From Cryobacterium algoritolerans (GTDB taxonomy: Bacteria > Actinomycetota > Actinomycetes > Actinomycetales > Microbacteriaceae), in the NCBI RefSeq assembly GCF_004402785.1, contig NZ_SOFP01000016.1, positions 34,381 to 95,091 of the forward strand: DNA of 60,711 bases, written 5' to 3'. Shown here piece by piece: positions 7,307 to 16,976 of the stretch. The position numbers were made by a program, and so were the translations under genes. The notes beneath the pieces were generated by a model. The model did not search any database. It worked only from the letters and a program-made list of their open reading frames with translations, and was not told the origin of the DNA. The first letter of the stretch is position 1; the number at the start of each line of letters is the position of its first letter.

Positions 7307-8764
7307 ATGACTGACGCAACATTGACGGGCACATTGACGGGCGGACGGCCGCGGAACCTGGCCGAGAAGGTCTGGGACAAGCACCTCGTCGCCAAGGGCG
7401 AGGGTTGTACGCCCGACCTCATCTACATCGACCTGCACCTCGTGCACGAGGTGACCAGCCCGCAGGCCTTCGACGGTCTCCGCCTGGCAGGCCGTCCCGT
7501 GCGACGCCCCGATCTGACCATCGCCACGGAAGACCACAACACCCCGACCCTGGCGATCGACCGGCCCATTGCGGACCCCACCAGCCGCATCCAGATCGAG
7601 ACCCTGCGCCGCAACTGCGAGGAGTTCGGCATCCGCCTGCACTCCCTCGGCGACATCGAGCAGGGCATCGTGCACGTCGTCGGACCGCAGCTCGGGCTGA
7701 CCCAGCCGGGGATCACCGTGGTCTGCGGCGACTCGCACACCTCCACCCACGGCGCCTTCGGGGCGATGGCCCTCGGTATCGGCACCAGCGAGGTCGAACA
7801 CGTCCTGGCCACGCAGACCCTGCCGCTGCAGCCGTTCAAAACGATGGCTATCACCGTCAACGGCACCCTGCGACCTGGTGTCACCGCCAAGGACATCATC
7901 CTCGCCGTGATCGCGAAGATCGGCACAGGCGGCGGACAGGGCTACGTGCTCGAATACCGTGGCAGCGCCATCCGGGACCTGTCAATGGAGGGCCGGATGA
8001 CGATCTGCAACATGTCGATCGAGGCCGGCGCCCGGGCCGGCATGGTGGCTCCGGATGCGACCACCTACTCCTATCTCAAGGGCCGCGCACACGCGCCGTC
8101 CGGCCAGGACTGGGACGACGCCGTGACCTACTGGGACACCCTCCCGACCGACGAGGGCGCCGTCTTCGACGCGGAGATCGTGCTCGACGCTGACGCCCTC
8201 GAACCTTTCGTCACCTGGGGCACCAACCCGGGCCAGGGCGTCTCGCTCAGCGCGACAGTGCCCAACCCGGCCGACATCGATGACGCGAACGAACGCGCCG
8301 CCGCAGAGCGCGCCCTCGAGTACATGGACCTCGCCGCAGGCACCCCGATGAAGGAGATCAGGGTCGACACCGTCTTCCTCGGCTCCTGCACCAATAGCCG
8401 GGTCGAAGACCTCCGCGCTGCTGCAGAGATCGTCAAGGGACACTCCCTCGCCGACGGCGTGCGGATGCTCGTCGTGCCCGGTTCCGCCCGGGTGCGGATC
8501 GAGGCGGAGGCCGAGGGTCTCGACAAGATCTTCACCGACTTCGGCGCCGAGTGGCGGTTCGCCGGCTGCTCAATGTGCCTCGGCATGAACCCAGATCAGC
8601 TCGCCCCGGGGGAGCGATGCGCCTCGACGAGCAACCGCAACTTCGAGGGCCGGCAGGGCAAGGGCGGACGAACGCATCTCGTGTCCCCGCTCGTCGCCGC
8701 AGCCACCGCGATCCGCGGCACCCTGTCCAGCCCGTGGGACCTGATCGAGGATGGAGATCACTGA
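7307..8764 (+). CDS. leuC: 3-isopropylmalate dehydratase, large subunit
   Basis: This 485-residue aconitase-family protein isomerises 2-isopropylmalate to 3-isopropylmalate in leucine biosynthesis, as a complex with LeuD. The [4Fe-4S] ligands are visible at C361 (GSCTNSR) and C421/C424 (GCSMC), and the substrate-loop motif [13 protein letters not shown] is in the N-terminal third. The ATG at 7307 follows a GAGGAAG ribosome-binding site. The gene overlaps leuD by 14 nt, so the subunits are translationally coupled. Control by the upstream leader peptide is likely. Confidence 0.98.
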   Translation: MTDATLTGTLTGGRPRNLAEKVWDKHLVAKGEGCTPDLIYIDLHLVHEVTSPQAFDGLRLAGRPVRRPDLTIATEDHNTPTLAIDRPIADPTSRIQIETLRRNCEEFGIRLHSLGDIEQGIVHVVGPQLGLTQPGITVVCGDSHTSTHGAFGAMALGIGTSEVEHVLATQTLPLQPFKTMAITVNGTLRPGVTAKDIILAVIAKIGTGGGQGYVLEYRGSAIRDLSMEGRMTICNMSIEAGARAGMVAPDATTYSYLKGRAHAPSGQDWDDAVTYWDTLPTDEGAVFDAEIVLDADALEPFVTWGTNPGQGVSLSATVPNPADIDDANERAAAERALEYMDLAAGTPMKEIRVDTVFLGSCTNSRVEDLRAAAEIVKGHSLADGVRMLVVPGSARVRIEAEAEGLDKIFTDFGAEWRFAGCSMCLGMNPDQLAPGERCASTSNRNFEGRQGKGGRTHLVSPLVAAATAIRGTLSSPWDLIEDGDH

Positions 8765-9374
8765 CTTGGAAAAGTTCACGACCGTCACGGGGATCGCGCT
8801 GCCGCTGCGCCGCTCGAACGTCGACACGGACCAGATCATCCCGGCCGTTTACCTCAAGCGCGTCACCAAGACCGGGTTCGACGACGCCCTCTTCGCAGCC
8901 TGGCGACAAGACCCCGATTTCGTCCTCAACCAGGCGGCCTACCAGGGCGCCCGGGTGCTCGTCGCCGGCGCCGACTTCGGCACAGGCTCTTCCCGCGAGC
9001 ACGCCGTCTGGGCACTGCGCGACTATGGCTTCGACGTCGTGCTCAGCCCCCGTTTCGGCGACATCTTCCGGGGCAACTCCGGCAAGCAGGGGCTCCTCGC
9101 GGGCCAGATCACCGAGGCGGACGCCCAGCAGCTCTGGGACATCATCGAGGCCAACCCGGGAGTGGAACTCACCGTGGATCTGGTTGCCCGCACTGCACGG
9201 GTCGGCGATCTGAGGATCCCGTTCGTGATCGACGACTACACCCGTTGGCGCCTTCTTGAAGGCCTCGACGATATTGGCCTGACCCTGCGCGACGAGGCGC
9301 GGATCTCAAAATTCGAATCCGATCGGGAGTCCTGGCGACCCCGAACACTCCCCGCGAAGCAGGTAAATCAGTGA
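8751..9374 (+). CDS. leuD: 3-isopropylmalate dehydratase, small subunit
   Basis: This 207-residue swivel-domain subunit carries [17 protein letters not shown] at the N-terminus and the substrate-binding [13 protein letters not shown] loop. The ATG at 8751 lies inside the end of leuC and gives MEITDLEKF; a TTG at 8766 is an alternative. It completes the LeuCD enzyme. Its TGA overlaps the GTG start of murA, which joins leucine synthesis and peptidoglycan synthesis in one run of overlapping genes. Confidence 0.97.
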   Translation: MEITDLEKFTTVTGIALPLRRSNVDTDQIIPAVYLKRVTKTGFDDALFAAWRQDPDFVLNQAAYQGARVLVAGADFGTGSSREHAVWALRDYGFDVVLSPRFGDIFRGNSGKQGLLAGQITEADAQQLWDIIEANPGVELTVDLVARTARVGDLRIPFVIDDYTRWRLLEGLDDIGLTLRDEARISKFESDRESWRPRTLPAKQVNQ

Positions 9375-10804
9375 GCACAGTCAGCGATATCGAGCGCAAT
9401 CGTGAAGTCGCACAGCAGCGTGAAGACGATCAGAGCCGCGAGAACGCCCAGAACGCCCAGAACTGGGGTGCGGCCGTGGGCTTGAAAGGCGACAAGATCA
9501 CCATCCGCGGCGGCATTCCGTTGCGCGGCAGGATCGAGCTGAAGGGCGCGAAGAACCTGGTCACCAAGGCCATGGTCGCCGCCCTGCTCGGGGAAAGCCC
9601 GAGCCTGCTGAAGAACGTGCCGAACATCAGCGACGTGCGCATTGTGCGCGAGCTGCTCGAGGTGCACGGCGTCAAGGTCACCGAGGGCGCCGAGCCCGGC
9701 GAACTTCTGCTCGACCCGATCGACGTCGAGAGCGCCCACTTCGCGGCGATCGACGCCCACGCCGGCTCCTCCCGCATCCCGATCCTGTTCTGCGGGCCGC
9801 TGCTGCACCGCCTCGGCGAGGCGTTCATCCCCGACCTGGGTGGTTGCCGCATCGGCGACCGCCCGATCGACTATCACCTCGACGTGTTGCGCAAGTTCGG
9901 CGCCGTGGTCGAGAAACAGCCCAACGGCATCCGGATGTCCGCACCGAACGGTCTCAAGGGCACCAAGGTGTCCCTGCCGTACCCGAGTGTCGGCGCGACG
10001 GAGCAGGTTCTCCTCACCGCCGTGCGCGCAGAGGGCATCACCGAGCTCAAGGGCGCGGCGATCGAGCCCGAGATCATGGATCTCATCAACATCCTGCAGA
10101 AGATGGGCGCCATCATCACGGTCGACACCGACCGGGTCATCCGGATCGAAGGCGTCGAACGGCTCGAGGGCTACAATCATCGCGCCCTGTTCGACCGGAA
10201 CGAGGCGGCCAGTTGGGCCGCCGCCGCCCTGGCCACCGACGGCGACATCTTCGTCGGCGGCGCCAAGCAGGCTGAGATGCTCACCTTCCTCAACGTGTTC
10301 CGCAAGGTCGGCGGCGCCTTCGAGATTCACGACGACGGCATCCGTTTCTACCACCCGGGCGGCGAGCTGAAGCCGGTCATCATCGAAACGGATGTGCACC
10401 CCGGCTTCATGACCGACTGGCAGCAGCCGCTCGTGGTCGCGCTCACCCACGCGCACGGTGTCTCGATCGTGCACGAGACCGTCTATGAGCAGAGGTTCGG
10501 ATTCGTCGACGCACTGGTCGAGATGGGCGCGACGATCCAGATCCACCGTGAGTGCCTCGGCGGGCACCCGTGCCGTTTCGGCCAGCGCAACTTCAACCAC
10601 TCGGCCGTCATCACCGGGCCGACGAAGCTGCACGGCGCCGACATCGAGGTTCCCGACCTGCGCGGCGGGTTCAGCCACCTGATTGCCGCGCTCACCGCGG
10701 AGGGTACCTCGACCGTCAGCAACGTGGGGATCATCAGCCGCGGCTACGAGAACTTCATCACCAAGCTGGAACTGTTGGGGGCTGACTTCGATCTCGAAGG
10801 ATAA
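9371..10804 (+). CDS. murA: UDP-N-acetylglucosamine 1-carboxyvinyltransferase
   Basis: MurA transfers enolpyruvate from PEP to UDP-GlcNAc, the first committed step of peptidoglycan synthesis. At 477 residues it is longer than the usual 420 because of a hydrophilic N-terminal extension of about 45 residues rich in Gln, Asn and Glu. The KNLVTKAM substrate motif is near residue 60. The catalytic cysteine is retained as C159 in LGGCRIG, the fosfomycin target; actinobacteria such as mycobacteria have Asp here. GTG 9371 overlaps the leuD stop. Confidence 0.97.
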   Translation: MSTVSDIERNREVAQQREDDQSRENAQNAQNWGAAVGLKGDKITIRGGIPLRGRIELKGAKNLVTKAMVAALLGESPSLLKNVPNISDVRIVRELLEVHGVKVTEGAEPGELLLDPIDVESAHFAAIDAHAGSSRIPILFCGPLLHRLGEAFIPDLGGCRIGDRPIDYHLDVLRKFGAVVEKQPNGIRMSAPNGLKGTKVSLPYPSVGATEQVLLTAVRAEGITELKGAAIEPEIMDLINILQKMGAIITVDTDRVIRIEGVERLEGYNHRALFDRNEAASWAAAALATDGDIFVGGAKQAEMLTFLNVFRKVGGAFEIHDDGIRFYHPGGELKPVIIETDVHPGFMTDWQQPLVVALTHAHGVSIVHETVYEQRFGFVDALVEMGATIQIHRECLGGHPCRFGQRNFNHSAVITGPTKLHGADIEVPDLRGGFSHLIAALTAEGTSTVSNVGIISRGYENFITKLELLGADFDLEG

Positions 10805-10811
10805 TGGGCCT

Positions 10812-11621
10812 GTGCCAGTTCCCGATCAAGAGCCCCAGCCAGAGCAGCGTCAGCAGAAACAACGCGTGACAAGGATCAGGGAGGGGTCGGAGACCACCCG
10901 GCCGTCGGTCTTCTGGGTGCTGGCGGTCCTCGTGCTGCCGCTGATCAACCTGTCGGTGCGCTACCGAATCACGGATGGCGGCAAGTTCCCGCGGTCGGGC
11001 GCGTTCGTGATGGCGCCCAACCACTTCAGCGAAATCGACCCGCTGGTGATGGGAGTGCTGAGCTGGAAGCTGGGAAGGGCGCCCCGGTTCATGGCCAAGG
11101 CATCCGTGTTCTCGATCCCCGTGATCGGGGTGCTGCTGCGCAAGTCAGGTCAGATCCCGGTCTCCCGCGGCGGAGCCGTGCGCGGCAACGAACCGGTCAA
11201 GGCCGCCGAACGGCTCGTCCGCAACGGCCAGATGGTCGTCGTCTACCCCGAGGGATCGCTCACCCGCGACCCAGGGCTGTGGCCGATGCGCGGTAAGACG
11301 GGGGCGGTGCGGATCGCCCTCGAACAGGGCATCCCGATCGTCCCGGTCGCCCACTGGGGCACCCAGGCGCTGATGCCGCGATACTCCAAGAGGCTCAGCG
11401 TGTTTCCGCGCAAGACGGTCCTGGTCAAGATCGGCGATCCGATCGACCTGGACGAGTTCCGCGGCCGCAACCTGGACACGGCGACCCTGAACGAAGCGAC
11501 CACCGTGGTCATGGAAGCCATCACCCACCTGCTCGAAGACCTCCGCGGGGAAAAAGCGCCCGTGAAGCGCTGGAATCCCGCCGAGCACGACCAGAAAGAG
11601 ACCGGCCGTTTTGAAGCCTAA
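10812..11621 (+). CDS. 1-acyl-sn-glycerol-3-phosphate acyltransferase family protein
   Basis: With GTG 10812 as start (GAAGGA about 11 nt upstream, 7 nt after murA) the protein has 269 residues. The acyltransferase HX4D motif is H71-FSEI-D76, and PEGS is at about 146-149 (YPEGSLTRD). One hydrophobic segment near residues 30-50 anchors it to the membrane. It probably acylates lysophosphatidic acid; the neighbouring gpsA, which makes glycerol-3-phosphate, supports this. The longer in-frame ORF starting inside murA is a shadow. Confidence 0.88.
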   Translation: MPVPDQEPQPEQRQQKQRVTRIREGSETTRPSVFWVLAVLVLPLINLSVRYRITDGGKFPRSGAFVMAPNHFSEIDPLVMGVLSWKLGRAPRFMAKASVFSIPVIGVLLRKSGQIPVSRGGAVRGNEPVKAAERLVRNGQMVVVYPEGSLTRDPGLWPMRGKTGAVRIALEQGIPIVPVAHWGTQALMPRYSKRLSVFPRKTVLVKIGDPIDLDEFRGRNLDTATLNEATTVVMEAITHLLEDLRGEKAPVKRWNPAEHDQKETGRFEA

Positions 11622-12738
11622 GGTTCAGCCAGGCAAGCGGGTCGCCGTTCTCGGTGCCGGCAGCTGGGGTACCACGTTCGCGAAGATCCTCGCCGACGGG
11701 GGAGCAGACGTCGTGCTCTGGGCCCGCCGCCCCGAACTGGCCAGGGAGATCACCGAGGCGCGCCGCAACAGCGACTATCTCCCCGGCATCAACCTGCCGG
11801 CCGGCCTGCGCGCCACCTCACGGCTCGACCTTGCCCTCGCCGGCGCCGAACAGGTCTTCGTCTCGGTGCCGAGCCAGTCGCTGCGGGAGAACCTTATCCT
11901 CGCCGAGCCGTTCCTCGCGCCCGGCGCGATCGTCGTCTCTCTGATGAAGGGAGTCGAGCGTGGCTCCGGCATGCGGATGAGCGAGATCATCGCCGAGGTC
12001 CTGCCGATCAACCCCGACCTGATCGCGGCCATCTCCGGGCCCAACCTCGCCCTCGAGATCGCCAGGGAGCAGCCGACCGCGGCCGTGGTTTCCTCGAACA
12101 GCCTCGAAACCGCCCACGCGGTCGCCGTGCTCGCCACCAACCGCTACTTCCGCTCCTACGTCAACACGGATGTCATCGGCACCGAGTTCGGCGGTGTGCT
12201 CAAGAACCTGATCGCGGTCGCCATCGGCATCGTCGACGGGGTCGGCTACGGCGAGAACACCAAGGCGTCGATCATCACGCGGGGCCTGGTCGAGATGACC
12301 GACTTCGCCGTGGCCTACGGCGCCCACCCGGAGACGCTGGCCGGGCTGGCCGGGCTCGGCGACCTGATCGCGACCTGCCAGTCACCGTTGTCTCGGAACA
12401 ACACAGCCGGCCGGCTACTCGGCCAGGGTTACGGCATCACGGACGTCGTCAAGCAGATGCAGCAGACTACCGAAGGCCTCGCCTCGGTCGGACCCATTCT
12501 CGACCTTGCCCGTGCCAAGGGGGTGGACATGCCCATCGTCGAGCAGGTCCGCCAGGTGCTGGCCGGTACTCTGAAACCGCGGGACCTCGCCCCGCACCTG
12601 ACCACGGACTCGGATGAGCCGCAGGGCGAAAGGACGATCGATGACTCACAAGCTCACGGTGGCGCTGCTTTTTGGGGGTCGGTCAAGCGAACATTCGATC
12701 AGCTGCGCCACGGCGGGCGGCGTCCTGGCGGCAATTGA
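11611..12738 (+). CDS. gpsA: NAD(P)-dependent glycerol-3-phosphate dehydrogenase
   Basis: GpsA reduces dihydroxyacetone phosphate to sn-glycerol-3-phosphate for phospholipid synthesis. The NAD(P) motif VLGAGSWGTTFA is at residues about 13-24, the catalytic lysine is K198 (GGVLKNLIAVAIG), and AGLGDLIATC marks the C-terminal domain. TTG 11611 overlaps the acyltransferase stop. The frame stays open for 375 codons, about 40 more than typical GpsA. The last 32 codons lie inside ddl in another frame, so the extra tail is Gly/Arg-rich and probably non-essential. Confidence 0.94.
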   Translation: MKPKVQPGKRVAVLGAGSWGTTFAKILADGGADVVLWARRPELAREITEARRNSDYLPGINLPAGLRATSRLDLALAGAEQVFVSVPSQSLRENLILAEPFLAPGAIVVSLMKGVERGSGMRMSEIIAEVLPINPDLIAAISGPNLALEIAREQPTAAVVSSNSLETAHAVAVLATNRYFRSYVNTDVIGTEFGGVLKNLIAVAIGIVDGVGYGENTKASIITRGLVEMTDFAVAYGAHPETLAGLAGLGDLIATCQSPLSRNNTAGRLLGQGYGITDVVKQMQQTTEGLASVGPILDLARAKGVDMPIVEQVRQVLAGTLKPRDLAPHLTTDSDEPQGERTIDDSQAHGGAAFWGSVKRTFDQLRHGGRRPGGN

Positions 12739-13750
12739 CCGCGAACGATACAACGTCATCCCGATCGGGATCACCCGGGATGGGGCCTTCGTGCTCGAGG
12801 AAGACGACCCTGCCCGGTTCGCGCTCAACGCGACCGAACTGCCGGAGGTCTTCGACAACGGCAGCCGGGTGCGCTGGCCGGAGAGCACCCTCAGCCGGCA
12901 GGTGACCGTCACCGACGGCGCCGGGCTCGGCGCCCGCTCGCTGGGCAACGTCGACCTGGTCTTCCCGATCCTGCACGGGCCGTTCGGCGAGGACGGTACC
13001 GTTCAGGGCCTGCTCGAACTCACCGGCCTGCCCTACGTGGGCTCAGGCGTGCTCGCGTCGGCGCTCGGCATGGACAAACACTTCACCAAGACGGTCTTCC
13101 AGCAGGCGTCCCTTCCGGTCGCGCCGTGGCGCACGATCACGGCGGATGACTGGGCCGAGGCGCCGGGGATGGCCCACGCGGCGGTCGAGGAACTCGGGCT
13201 TCCCGTGTTCGTCAAACCGGCCAGGGCCGGGTCCAGCGTTGGAGTCAGCAAGGTGTCGACCAGGGACCAGCTCGCCGAGGCGATGCGGGTCGCACTCGCC
13301 GAAGACGACAAAGTGCTGATCGAGGCCGGCCTGGTCGGGCGCGAACTCGAAATCGCGGTGCTGCAGGGTCGCCGCGGGGAGCCGGCCCGGGCATCCGTCG
13401 CCGGTGAGGTGCTCGTCAGCGGCCGCGACTTCTACGACTTCGCCGCGAAGTACCTGGGCGCGCCAGGCATCGACCTGGTCTGCCCGGCCAATCTCACTGC
13501 GTCCGAACTGGCAGAGATGCAGAGGCTGGCGATTCGCGCGTTCGAGGCCATCGACGGTGCCGGCCTGGCCAGGGTGGACTTCTTCCACACCAGGGACGGC
13601 TGGATGATCAACGAGATCAACACCATGCCGGGGTTCACGCCGATCTCGATGTTCCCCAGCTGCTGGCTCGCCAGTGGCTTCACCTACCCGCAGCTGATCG
13701 ACGAGCTGATCGAGGTAGCCCTCAGTCGCCGCGGGGTGCGTTCGTCCTGA
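12641..13750 (+). CDS. ddl: D-alanine--D-alanine ligase
   Basis: Ddl makes the D-Ala-D-Ala end of the peptidoglycan stem peptide in an ATP-grasp reaction. ATG 12641 follows GAAAGGA and gives 369 residues beginning MTHKLTVALLFGG. Motifs include GGRSSEHSIS at the N-terminus, HGPFGEDG, KPARAGSSVGV and the metal-binding INEINTMPGFTPISMFP. The active-site Tyr-type D-Ala-D-Ala specificity region (DFYDFAAKY) is present, arguing against a D-Lac ligase. It closes the murA-plsC-gpsA-ddl run. Confidence 0.96.
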   Translation: MTHKLTVALLFGGRSSEHSISCATAGGVLAAIDRERYNVIPIGITRDGAFVLEEDDPARFALNATELPEVFDNGSRVRWPESTLSRQVTVTDGAGLGARSLGNVDLVFPILHGPFGEDGTVQGLLELTGLPYVGSGVLASALGMDKHFTKTVFQQASLPVAPWRTITADDWAEAPGMAHAAVEELGLPVFVKPARAGSSVGVSKVSTRDQLAEAMRVALAEDDKVLIEAGLVGRELEIAVLQGRRGEPARASVAGEVLVSGRDFYDFAAKYLGAPGIDLVCPANLTASELAEMQRLAIRAFEAIDGAGLARVDFFHTRDGWMINEINTMPGFTPISMFPSCWLASGFTYPQLIDELIEVALSRRGVRSS

Positions 13751-13784
13751 GCCCGGCCAGGGAGGCCTGCCTGCAGTCGACGTG

Positions 13785-14300
13785 CTACGGGGCGGGGACG
13801 GCTGTGCCGCCGTCGGTGGGGATGGTGAGGTCTTCCACGCCGAGGCACTGCTTGGTGGCGGGGATGGCGGACACGGCCTTGGCGAGGTCGACCAGGACGG
13901 TCGATCCGCTGACCTTGCCCGAGTCGATCACCAGTTCGGTTGCCGGGTCTCGGCCGTAGGTCGTGTACCGGTAGAGCGGTGCCTCGGAGTCCTCCTCGAT
14001 CCAGTCGATGCCGTTGACACTGAGGCAGGGCAGCGTGGTGGGCACCGGGACGGTGACCCCGCAGTGCAGGAGAACGGCGGCCGGGGTGCCCCAGGCGCCG
14101 GTGGCCTGCGCGTTCGTCTCGCGCTCGGGCAGCGACGCTACGGCGGTCGGCAGGCGAACGATCAGGTCGGCGCACGTCGGGTTGGCGGCATCCTTGGACG
14201 GCTTGAGCGGCACGATCGCTGTGCAACCGGTCAGCAGAACGGAGCCGGCGACGAGCGTGATCGTGAGGCCGGTACGGACGCGGCGGGAACGGAGAGTCAT
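13785..14300 (-). CDS. DUF3515 family lipoprotein
   Basis: This 171-residue protein starts at ATG 14300 and has an Arg-rich n-region, a hydrophobic core and a lipobox LLTGC with C26 as the modified residue. The mature part keeps three further cysteines and the TCADLIVRLP start typical of DUF3515. Members of this actinobacterial family sit between ddl and thiL in many genomes, including mycobacteria, so this placement supports the call. The function is unknown; an envelope role is an inference from export and neighbourhood. It converges with ddl and diverges from thiL. Confidence 0.85.
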   Translation of the reverse strand: MTLRSRRVRTGLTITLVAGSVLLTGCTAIVPLKPSKDAANPTCADLIVRLPTAVASLPERETNAQATGAWGTPAAVLLHCGVTVPVPTTLPCLSVNGIDWIEEDSEAPLYRYTTYGRDPATELVIDSGKVSGSTVLVDLAKAVSAIPATKQCLGVEDLTIPTDGGTAVPAP

Positions 14301-14307
14301 TGCATTC

Positions 14308-14317
14308 AGGCTACCGT
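14308..14317. promoter_or_regulatory. Overlapping divergent leaderless promoters (DUF3515 / thiL)
   Basis: Within a 24-nt intergenic gap, the minus-strand TAGCCT (14313-14308) ends 7 nt before the DUF3515 ATG. The plus-strand TACCGT (14312-14317) ends 7 nt before the thiL ATG. The two -10 boxes share two base pairs, so polymerase could serve only one direction at a time. Confidence 0.55.
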
Positions 14318-14324
14318 TTGATGC

Positions 14325-15332
14325 ATGACGAATGCTGCGGCCGCACCGCTTCCCTCGAGCGAGACTCTCGCTGACCTGAGCGAGGGCGAGGTGCTCGCCC
14401 GAATCTTCCCTCGACTGCCCGGTTCCGACGCCCAACTGCTCGGGCCGGGGGACGACGCCGCCGTGCTGCGGGCACCGGACGGGCGCTACGTAGTGACAAC
14501 GGACATGATGATCCAGGGTCCGGACTTCCGGCTGGCCTGGTCCACCCCGCACGATCTCGGGTGGAAGGCCGCCGCAACGAACCTGTCGGATGTCGCCGCC
14601 ATGGGCGCACGACCGACCGCACTCGTCGTCGCCATCGCGGCACCTCCGTCCACTCCGATCTGGGTGATCGAGGGGATCGCCGACGGGCTCAGGGACGGCT
14701 GCGAGGCGCTCGCCCCCGGCTGCGGCGTCGTCGGCGGCGACCTGTCCGCCTCCGACGCCCTGACGCTGGCCGTGACGGCGTTCGGCGACCTCGAGGGACG
14801 CGAGCCCGTGTTGCGCTCCGGGGCTCGCCCAGGCGACGTTGTGGCGCTTGCCGGGCGGCTCGGGGACGCCGGATGGGGGCTCAGCCTGCTTTTCCGGCTC
14901 GGGGTCGACGCCGACGGCACTCCGGATGCCGCGCTCGCCGCGGCACTGCGGGAGAGGCATCCGCGGGAAATCGGAGCGCAGCTCGCTCCGGAGCCGCCGA
15001 TCGGCCGCGGCCCCGCCGCCGCGCTCGCCGGGGCAACCGCGATGCTCGACGTGTCCGACGGCCTGGCCATCGACGCGGGCCGGATCGCGCGGGCGAGCGG
15101 CGTGGGGATCGACTTCGACTCGAGCGCCCTGGGCGGGCAGGTCGAGCGTGCACTCGGCGGCGGCGAGGACCACGGACTGCTGGCCACATTCCCGGCCGGC
15201 GCTCTGCTGCCGGACGGTTTCCGCTGCCTCGGGGTCGTCACGGCCGCGGCTGGAGTGGTACTGGTCGACGGAACACCGCACACTCAGGGCGGCTGGGACC
15301 CGTACCGCGGCTGGGACGGCGCGGCGGGCTGA
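14325..15332 (+). CDS. thiL: Thiamine-monophosphate kinase
   Basis: ThiL phosphorylates thiamine phosphate to thiamine diphosphate. The 335-residue protein shows the PurM/ThiL fold markers: LGPGDDAAVL near residue 45, TTDMMIQGPDFRL, KAAATNLSDVAAMGA, GGDLSASD and the late SDGLAIDAGRIA motif with metal-binding aspartates. No other thiamine gene is nearby; the thiL-DUF3515-ddl proximity is an actinobacterial pattern. It appears leaderless and ends in a shared bidirectional terminator. Confidence 0.95.
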   Translation: MTNAAAAPLPSSETLADLSEGEVLARIFPRLPGSDAQLLGPGDDAAVLRAPDGRYVVTTDMMIQGPDFRLAWSTPHDLGWKAAATNLSDVAAMGARPTALVVAIAAPPSTPIWVIEGIADGLRDGCEALAPGCGVVGGDLSASDALTLAVTAFGDLEGREPVLRSGARPGDVVALAGRLGDAGWGLSLLFRLGVDADGTPDAALAAALRERHPREIGAQLAPEPPIGRGPAAALAGATAMLDVSDGLAIDAGRIARASGVGIDFDSSALGGQVERALGGGEDHGLLATFPAGALLPDGFRCLGVVTAAAGVVLVDGTPHTQGGWDPYRGWDGAAG

Positions 15333-15364
15333 GCCTCGGATCCCACACTGCCTCGCGGGACGGG

Positions 15365-15424
15365 CGCGCCGGTTTCGGCAGGCCGCCCCGGCATCCGCGG
15401 TCGCGGGCTGCCGAAACGGGCGCG
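15365..15424. terminator. Bidirectional terminator between thiL and rsmD
   Basis: A 17-bp inverted repeat with one mismatch, CGCGCCGGTTTCGGCAG (15365-15381) against 15408-15424, encloses a 26-nt loop. It lies between convergent genes and so probably stops both transcripts. Confidence 0.7.
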
Positions 15425-15428
15425 GCGG

Positions 15429-16013
15429 TCAGGCCTGCGGCGGGGCGACGACCGGAGAGGCATACCAGACGGTGGTGTCGCCGTAGTCCTTCCGCCGTTC
15501 ACTCTCGAGGCCGGGGCCCCAGGCAGGTTCGGGGGAGCGGGAACTGCGCTCGACGACCACGAGGGCGTCCTCGTCGAGGACCGCGGCGAGCGAGGCCAGG
15601 TTGTGCCCGAGTTCGGCCTCCGGAAGATCGTACGGTGGGTCGAGGAAGACGAGGTCGAAGCCCTCCCCGGTGGCGGCGAGGAATGACTGCACGGCCTGCG
15701 AGGTCACCGTGATCTTCGGCGCGTTCTTCTTCGGCGCGGCGCGCAACACGGCATTCGTGTTCTTGCGGCACAGCTGGGCGGCCCCGAAGCTGTTCTCGAC
15801 CAGCGTCACGATGCGTGCTCCTCGGCTCGCGGCCTCGAGCCCCAGCGCCCCCGAACCCGCATACAGGTCCAGCACCCGGGCGCCGCGCACGATGTCCCGG
15901 GCGTCGAGAGCCGAGAAGATGGCTTCGCGCACCCGGTCGCTGGTGGGCCGGGTGCCGGTCTTCGGCACCGCGAGGGGGAGGGAACCGGCAAACCCGGCGA
16001 CAATTCGCGTCAT
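15429..16013 (-). CDS. rsmD: 16S rRNA (guanine(966)-N2)-methyltransferase
   Basis: This 194-residue SAM-dependent methyltransferase begins with MTRIVAGFAGSLPL and TRPTSDRVREAIFSAL, the family N-terminal signature. Motif I is DLYAGSGALGLEA near residues 49-61, and the catalytic FLDPPYDLP near 123-131 marks amino-group methylation. It modifies G966 of 16S rRNA during 30S assembly. In many actinobacteria rsmD is followed by coaD and recG; here they lie on opposite strands a few genes away. Confidence 0.94.
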   Translation of the reverse strand: MTRIVAGFAGSLPLAVPKTGTRPTSDRVREAIFSALDARDIVRGARVLDLYAGSGALGLEAASRGARIVTLVENSFGAAQLCRKNTNAVLRAAPKKNAPKITVTSQAVQSFLAATGEGFDLVFLDPPYDLPEAELGHNLASLAAVLDEDALVVVERSSRSPEPAWGPGLESERRKDYGDTTVWYASPVVAPPQA

Positions 16014-16085
16014 GAGGTTTCGAGCCTATCGCCGCTGCCCTTTCGCCGGCTGCGGGGGGAGGGCGCCGGATGCCATGATGGACCG

Positions 16086-16976
16086 GTGACCGATACATCA
16101 GCGTTCGCGGTGGACCAGCCTCCGCCTTCGGGCAGCGCGCAGCCCGGCCCGGCACCGCAGAAGACCGGACCGGTCAGCCAGGCTCTCCTCGACTCCCTCT
16201 GGGACTTCAGCGACGCTGCGGCGTCCGCCCAGCGCTTCCAACAGGCCGCAGACGACACCGGCCGCGACGAAGGCGGACGCGCCGAGTTCGCCACCCAGCT
16301 CGCCCGGGCGTTCGGCCTCCTCGGCCGTTTCGACGACGGTCTTGCCGTGCTCGCCGCGGTGCAGGGGGCGACGGAGGATCCCTCCGACCGTCTGCAGGCC
16401 CGCGCCGCTCTCGAACACGGTCGTCTCCTGCGCAGCATGGACCGGCCCGATGACGCGGTGCCCTTCTTCACCCTCGCTGTGCGGAAGGCGGCATCCGCCG
16501 GGGCCCAGTTCCTCGCCCTTGACGCCCTGCACATGCTGGCCGTCTCCGACGCGGGGCACGAGGAGGAGTGGGCCGCCGAGGGTCTCGCGCTCGTCGACGC
16601 GGCCACGGATGACCGGATCCGGCGCTGGGGAGTCGCGCTGCACAACAACATCGGCTGGTTCCTTCACGACTCCGGCCGGCCGGAAGAGGCCCTCCCCGAG
16701 TTCGAGGCGGCGCTGCGTGCGGCGGAGACCGTCGGCACCCATGAACAGCGCCACCTGGGCCGCTGGGCCGTCGCGCGCTGCCTGCGTACCCTCGGCCGGC
16801 TGGACGAGGCCGGGGTCCTGCAACAGCAGCTGGCGGCCGAGCGGCCAGACGACGGATTCGTGCGCGCCGAACTGGCGTTGCTCGCCCAGGCCGCCGACGC
16901 GGCCGATGTCGTCCCCCCGGCGGAGCCGACCGACGCGACCGGAGTGTCAGGGGTCGCGCCTACGATCGAACCATGA
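16086..16976 (+). CDS. Tetratricopeptide-repeat protein of unknown function
   Basis: The 296-residue protein is Ala-rich and almost wholly helical. Pairs such as QLARAFGLLGRFDDGLAVL, EHGRLLRSMDRPDDAVPFF and NNIGWFLHDSGRPEEALPEF are recognisable TPR units with the small-small-aromatic spacing. There is no signal peptide or catalytic motif, so it is probably a protein-interaction scaffold. GTG 16086 is preceded by CATGAT 6 nt upstream, a possible leaderless start. Its stop overlaps the recG ATG (ATGA), so it is co-expressed with recG. Confidence 0.75.
   Translation: MTDTSAFAVDQPPPSGSAQPGPAPQKTGPVSQALLDSLWDFSDAAASAQRFQQAADDTGRDEGGRAEFATQLARAFGLLGRFDDGLAVLAAVQGATEDPSDRLQARAALEHGRLLRSMDRPDDAVPFFTLAVRKAASAGAQFLALDALHMLAVSDAGHEEEWAAEGLALVDAATDDRIRRWGVALHNNIGWFLHDSGRPEEALPEFEAALRAAETVGTHEQRHLGRWAVARCLRTLGRLDEAGVLQQQLAAERPDDGFVRAELALLAQAADAADVVPPAEPTDATGVSGVAPTIEP

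Noticed and set aside
13785..15281. A 498-codon minus-strand ORF covering the DUF3515 gene and antisense to thiL.
   Set aside because: Only the last 171 codons form a credible protein (signal peptide and DUF3515); the rest is a GC-rich shadow of thiL.
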